A stretch of 64,000 nt of DNA. Origin: Mimachlamys varia (Eukaryota; Mollusca; Bivalvia; Pectinida; Pectinidae). Position 1 is the stretch's first letter. Every line of letters starts with the position of its first letter. Below the pieces are notes generated by a model. The model searched no databases. It was not told where the DNA came from and saw nothing but the letters and a program-made list of their open reading frames with translations. The stretch is from NCBI GenBank assembly GCA_947623455.1, contig OX392545.1, forward strand, positions 27,107,001 to 27,171,000, given 5' to 3'. Positions 58,610 through 64,000 of the stretch are shown here, piece after piece. The translations under genes were made by a program, and so were the position numbers.

Positions 58610-61496
58610 CTTACTAGGCGCTCTCCCGAACATACAGCACAGATTGACTAAATACATCACACGTGATGACTAAACGTTCTTCTGAACATACAGCACACAT
58701 TGATTAAATACATCACACGTGATGACTAGGCGCTCTCCCGAACATACAGCACAAATTGACTAAATACATCACACGTGATGACTAGGTGCTCTCCCGAACA
58801 CACAGCACAAATTGACTAAATACATCACACGTGATGACTAGGCGCTCTCCCGAACATACAGCACACATTGACTAAATACATTATACGTGATGACTAAGCG
58901 CTCTCCCGAACATAGAGCACAAATTGACTGAATACATCACACGTGATGACGTAGCGCTCTCCCGAACATACAGCACAAATTGACTAAATACATCACACGT
59001 GATGACGTAGCGCTCTCCCGAACATAGAGCACAAATTGACTAAATACATCACACGTGATGACGTAGCGCTGTCCCGAACATACAGCACACATTGACTAAT
59101 ACATCATATGTGGTGACTAAGCGCTGTCCCGAACATACAGCACACATTGACTAATACATCATATGTGGTGACTAAGCGCTGTCCCGAACATACAGCACAC
59201 ATTGACTAAATACATCACACGTGATGACTAAGCGCTGTCCCGAACATATAGGACAAATTGACTAAATACATCACATGTGATGACTAAGCGCTGTCCCGAA
59301 CATACAGCACACATTGACTAAATACATCACATGTGATGACTCAGCGCTGTCCCGAACATACAGCACACATTGACTAAATACATCACACGTGATGACTAAG
59401 CGCTCTCCCGAACATACTGCACAAATTGACTAAATACATCACACGTGATGACTAGGCGCTCTCCCGAACATACAGCACAAACTGACTAAATACATCATAC
59501 GTGATGACTAAGCGCTCTCCCGAACATACAGCACACATTGACTAAATACATCACATGTGATGACTCAGCGCTGTCCCGAACATACAGCACACATTGACTA
59601 AATACATCACACGTGATGACTAGGCGCTCTCCCGAACATACAGCACAAATTGACTAAATACATCACACGTGATGACTAGGCGCTCTCCCGAACATACAGC
59701 ACAAATTGACTGAATACATCACACGTGATGACTAAGCGCTGTCCCGAACATAGAGCACAAATTGACTAAATACATCACACGTGATGACTAGGCGCTCTCC
59801 CGAACATACAGCACAAATTGACTGAATACATCACATGTGATGACGTAGCGCTCTCCCGAACATAGAGCACAAATTGACTGAATACATCACACGTGATGAC
59901 GTAGCGCTCTCCCGAACATAGAGCACAAATTGACTAAATACATCACACGTGATGACTAAGCGCTCTCCCGAACATACAGCACACATTGACTAAATACATC
60001 ACATGTGATGACTCAGCGCTGTCCCGAACATACAGCACACATTGACTAAATACATCATATGTGGTGACTAAGCGCTGTCCCGAACATACAGCACACATTG
60101 ACTAAATACATCACACGTGATGACTAAGCGCTGTCCCGAACATATAGGACAAATTGACTAAATACATCACATGTGATGACTAGGCGCTGTCCCGAACATA
60201 CAGCACACATTGACTAAATACATCACATGTGATGACTCAGCGCTGTCCCGAACATACAGCACACATTGACTAAATACATCACACGTGATGACTAAGCGCT
60301 CTCCCGAACATACAGCACACATTGACTAAATACATTATACGTGATGACTAAGCGCTCTCCCGAACATACAGCACAAATTGACTAAATACATCACACGTGA
60401 TGACTAGGCGCTATCCCGAACATACAGCACAAACTGACTAAATACATCATACGTGATGACTAAGCGCTCTCCCGAACATACAGCACACATTGACTAAATA
60501 CATCACATGTGATGACTCAGCGCTGTCCCGAACATACAGCACACATTGACTAAATACATCACACGTGATGACTAGGCGCTCTCCCGAACATACAGCACAA
60601 ATTGACTAAATACATCACACGTGATGACTAGGCGCTCTCCCGAACATACAGCACACATTGACTAAATACATCACACCTGATGACTAGGCGCTCTCCCGAA
60701 CATACAGCACAAATTGACTAAATACATCACACGTGATGACTAGGCGCTCTCCCGAACATACAGCACAAATTGACTAAATACATCACACGTGATAACTAAG
60801 CGCTCTCCCGAACATACAGCACAAATTGGCTAAATATATCACACGTGATGACTAAGTGCTGTCCCGAACATACAGCAAAAATTGACTAAATACATCACAC
60901 GTGATGACTAAGCGCTCTCCCGAACATACAGCACAAATTGACTAAATACATCACACGTGATGACTCAGCGCTCTCCCGAACATACAGCACAAATTGACTA
61001 AATACATCACACGTGATGACTAGGCGCTCTCCCGAACATACAGCACACATTGACTAAATACATCACACGTGATGACTAGGCGCTCTCTCGAACATACAGC
61101 ACACATTGACTAAATACATCACACGTGATGACTAGGCGCTCTCTCGAACATACAGCACAAATTGACTAAATACATCTCACGTGATGACTCAGCGCTCTCC
61201 CGAACATACAGCACATATTAACTAAATACATCACACGTGATGACTAGGCGCTGTCCCGAACATACAGCACAAATTAAATAAATACATCACACGTGATGAC
61301 TAGGCGCTGTCCCGAACATACAGCACAAATTGACTAAATACATCACACGTGATGACTAGGCGCTCTCCCGAACATACAGCACACATTGACTAAATACATC
61401 ACACGTGATGACTAAGCGCTCTCCCGAACATACAGCACAAATTGGCTAAATACATCACACGTGATGACTAGGCGCTCTCCCGAACATACAGCACAA
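58610..61496 (+). repeat. 2.9-kb array of 56-bp units, about 51 copies
   Basis: Consensus unit: CGCTCTCCCGAACATACAGC then 'acaaattgactaaatacatcacacgtgatgactagg'. Each unit has an inverted repeat CATCAC-AC-GTGATG around CACGTG (CATCACATGTGATG in variants, a perfect palindrome). Two main classes differ by CTCTCCC/CTGTCCC, AAATT/ACATT and ACTAGG/ACTCAG. The last version creates TGACTCAGC, an AP-1/Maf-like site. A rare variant (CATATAGGACAAATTG) occurs twice, 896 bp (16 units) apart. No protein is encoded. Confidence 0.95.
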
Positions 61497-62044
61497 CAGA
61501 TTTTAGCCCCCCCCCCCACCTTCTCCTTCTCTTTTTATGATTTTAAACAACTAGGTTATGTATTTAAAGATGTATATCAAATCTTTTCCGACGTCGACGG
61601 CACTAGAGAAACGAATTTTAAAGGACGAACGGAATGACCAGGAGGACGCAAACCAAGGCACGGGAAGTGATGAACATTTAGTACCAGCTGAGAGTATCGA
61701 ATAGTGTCAGTGTTAACTTTTGCCGTCGGTGTCGGAAAAGATTACTATCATTATATATATATAAAATGTTACTCATAAGATAATCTCTCTCTCCCTCCCT
61801 TTCTCTACTCCTCCCCTCTCCCTCTTTCTCTCTCTCCCCCCCCCCCCCCCCCCCTCTCTCTCTCATGATGTTTGAATGTGTGACTGTATGATACTGTGAG
61901 ATATTGTATTTTATTATTGTAAATAAGCCATCTTGAAATTTGTAAATATATCAATGTTTTATTTTAGGGAAAGGGCTTAGTATAAGTTGTACAACTTGTG
62001 CCCAATCCCATTGCTATGGAAGGCAATAAATATGTTTAAATCAA
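61497..62044 (+). mobile_element. Retroposon inserted into the 56-bp array
   Basis: A 548-bp insert is flanked by an 11-bp duplication of the satellite unit, ATACAGCACAA (61486-61496 and 62045-62055). It begins with a C-run, has an inner inverted pair ('cttttccgac...gacggca' near 61580 and its complement near 61720), a (CT)n/19-C block (61780-61860), and ends 'ggcaataaatatgtttaaatcaa'. No open reading frame for mobility was found. Relatives are at 35716-36020 and 40500-40586. Confidence 0.8.
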
Positions 62045-62090
62045 ATACAGCACAAATTGACTAAATACATTACACGTGATGACTAAAACA
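62045..62090 (+). repeat. Remainder of the interrupted 56-bp unit
   Basis: 'acagcacaaattgactaaatacattacacgtgatgactaa' continues the array after the insertion, then unique sequence begins. Confidence 0.85.
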
Positions 62091-62094
62091 TAGG

Positions 62095-63150
62095 ATATAT
62101 AGAAATCTACAGAGGCATTCTATTATGTTACATGAAAGCGCCAACGAAATGGAACGAGTGAGGAAATGGAGAAAGAAGGGGCAGGAAGGAAAAGTTATGG
62201 AAACGTTCAGGACGCGCTGATCGTTTTCTAGTTGTTTTCAAACCTCTCTGTTGATTTTATAAAAGATTGCATTGCAAGAACGATGATAACATTTCATTTA
62301 AGCAAACTCTATATATATATGTTTCATGATTCCCTGTATTTTCGGGGTTTTTTTCTGGGAAAAGACTCGTCTCACTCTCGGTCATCTTCCATTCGCGCTA
62401 AGTCATCTTGGTACGACCGGCAAACTTCCTCCACCGAATTTTAGGTAGGACATTTTTAGGCAAAGGGGTCGTCTTCAAAATTATAGCGCCCCCATGTAGG
62501 TTGGTAGGCCAGACGACTCCTATATCCACCCTCTCAACCCATTCCCCTTGCCTTTCCTCCTACATACTTTATCCCTTCTACTCTCTTTCCTATCTTTTCT
62601 CGTCGACCGAAGGTCGCAAGGCCATGTGAGGACGTAAAACTCTCAAAATAAATAAATAAATTAAAAAAACCTGATCTTTATCCATTCAAAGAAATGAAAG
62701 GTATTTGCCATTTTAGGGAGATGGAATATTTTGAAATTAATTTCATAGAAGTGGTTAATACGGTTTAATACGATATATAATGGACGAAGGCTGCAAGCCT
62801 CTATAACCATATCAGTAAAACTAACATAAAACAAAATAATGTATAACAACTTCAAGTGTCAAGGTAGAATAAAATGATTAAACAATTTCAGTATTAATGA
62901 TAAAAAGTAAATGATAATGTTATGTTTCCATGTTTACAGTGTTCGTCCAATCTCATATTAAACTGTTTAGTATTGAATGAGTATATATCATGCTCTGGTT
63001 TTGGGAGTTTTGTAATATATATTCAATCTACCAATAAATACTGTTCAATATACCTATAATGCGTTGAAAGAAGAAGTTTCATCCGAAGATCAGTGTTGCA
63101 ACGTTTTTCAAACAGTTTAAGTAAGAGTATTGCCTTGCTTTGCTGTTACT
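62095..63150. other. No gene recognised
   Basis: Short frames only; pyrimidine-rich at 62520-62600. Confidence 0.4.
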
Positions 63151-63348
63151 GGCCCCGATTTCATCAACGTTCCTTAACTTAAGGAAACTCCTTAACTTAA
63201 AAATCTCCATAGGAAATTAAAGCATTACAGAATTTAAGGAAAGTTCCTTAACTAAGGATTTCCCTCTTAAATTCTGCAATGTTTTCCTATAGAGATTTTT
63301 AAGTTAAGGAGTTTCCTTAAGTTAAGGAACGTTGATGAAACCGGGGCC
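63151..63348. mobile_element. Near-perfect 198-bp inverted repeat (MITE-like)
   Basis: Arms of about 85 bp start GGCCCCGATTTCATCAACGT and end ACGTTGATGAAACCGGGGCC. They are built from internal AAGTTAAGGA/TCCTTAACTT words, and the loop is about 25 nt. No clear target duplication. Confidence 0.8.
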
Positions 63349-63659
63349 TAGAGTACTACGTATTTGAGCAGATCAAAGCTCTCGTGACAGATAGCTCATT
63401 TGGTGCTATATAATCTATAAATGTGGGAGTGATAGGCTAAAGCAGAGGTATTTCTGTGAAAACGTTGGTTACCTTATATTTCATTTCAAAACATTTTATT
63501 TACATACATCAATGGGATCAGACAGCAGGCTAATAGCCTATATAAGTCTTCTCCCTGGACAGGTGGACAAGAATAGACACACCTATTTACACAACATACA
63601 CAGGCATCCATACATTGTAACTTACATTGTACAAACATAAACAACCACGTATAGGATCT

Positions 63660-64000
63660 CGCCTTCATACACACACAAATATACATACAGAACATGCATG
63701 CATTGCATACATACATACACATACATACATACAGAACATGCATGCATTGCATACATACACACACATACATACATACAGAACATGCATGCATTGCATACAT
63801 ACATACATATAAATATACATACAGAACATGCATGCATTGCATACATACACACACACAAATATACATACAGAACATGCATGCATTGCATACATACACACAC
63901 ATACATACATACAGAACATGCATGCATTGCATACATACATACATATAAATATACATACAGAACATGCATGCATTGCATACATACACACACACAAATATAC
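63660..64000 (+). repeat. 44-48-bp minisatellite running off the window
   Basis: AACATGCATGCATTGCATAC recurs at 63691, 63735, 63779, 63823, 63871, 63915 and 63959, separated by ACAT/ACAC microsatellite. Cys/Met/Tyr-rich frames on both strands arise from the repeat and are not genes. Confidence 0.95.

Noticed and set aside
58610..61496. CRISPR array
   Set aside because: The units are contiguous 56-bp tandem repeats without unique spacers, in a eukaryotic context.
63486..64000. Long Cys/Met-rich frames on the minus strand (up to 168 codons)
   Set aside because: They are translations of the ATGCATGC/ACAT minisatellite and are open in several frames on both strands.

Overview
The window looks like a gene-poor piece of an animal nuclear genome, most probably a lophotrochozoan and quite likely a bivalve mollusc. 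The evidence is AT-rich DNA with canonical GT-AG introns, one clear protein gene with a TATA box and a small intron near its start, tRNA-derived SINE fragments of a type common in molluscs, many short inverted-repeat elements, and kilobase-scale tandem arrays. Nothing bacterial is present (no operons, no Shine-Dalgarno-led genes). The assignment to molluscs is inference; no species can be named.

Layout. 1-2.1 kb: one well-supported gene on the minus strand. It has a TATA box at 2044-2051, a short first exon, a 275-bp intron and one large exon encoding about 511-524 residues of a serine-rich, mostly disordered protein with a six-cysteine cluster. 2.1-30 kb: mostly unassigned AT-rich DNA with scattered miniature inverted-repeat elements, simple repeats, two plausible core promoters (about 18.1 and 28.3 kb) and a PP2C-like exon fragment (6.0 kb). 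30.4-34.6 kb: a 62-bp minisatellite followed by a 2.7-kb minisatellite of 46-bp units. 35-57 kb: a dense field of non-autonomous transposons: three copies of a TTAA-flanked element, two of the five copies of a CACAGTTG-ended element with 7-bp target duplications, several fold-back elements, SINE fragments and local tandem duplications. Within it are a TATA box plus signal-peptide-like first exon at 41.6 kb and exon-like frames at 45.2, 49.2 and 53.3 kb. 58.6-61.5 kb: a 2.9-kb array of 56-bp units carrying a CACGTG palindrome, broken near its end by a retroposon with its own target duplication. 63.15 kb: a near-perfect 198-bp inverted repeat. 63.66 kb to the window end: a 44-48-bp minisatellite.

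The most useful results are: (1) the first gene very probably starts in its upstream exon, because an ATG there reads in frame across the splice; (2) a possible small secreted-peptide gene starting at 41.6 kb; (3) a MITE family with exact 7-bp target duplications; (4) an internal 16-monomer duplication in the 56-bp array; and (5) insertion histories readable in the sequence (retroposon in satellite, and a filled/empty pair at 43.6/39.6 kb). No transposase, reverse transcriptase, rRNA or functional tRNA gene was recognised. All gene calls other than the first are tentative.
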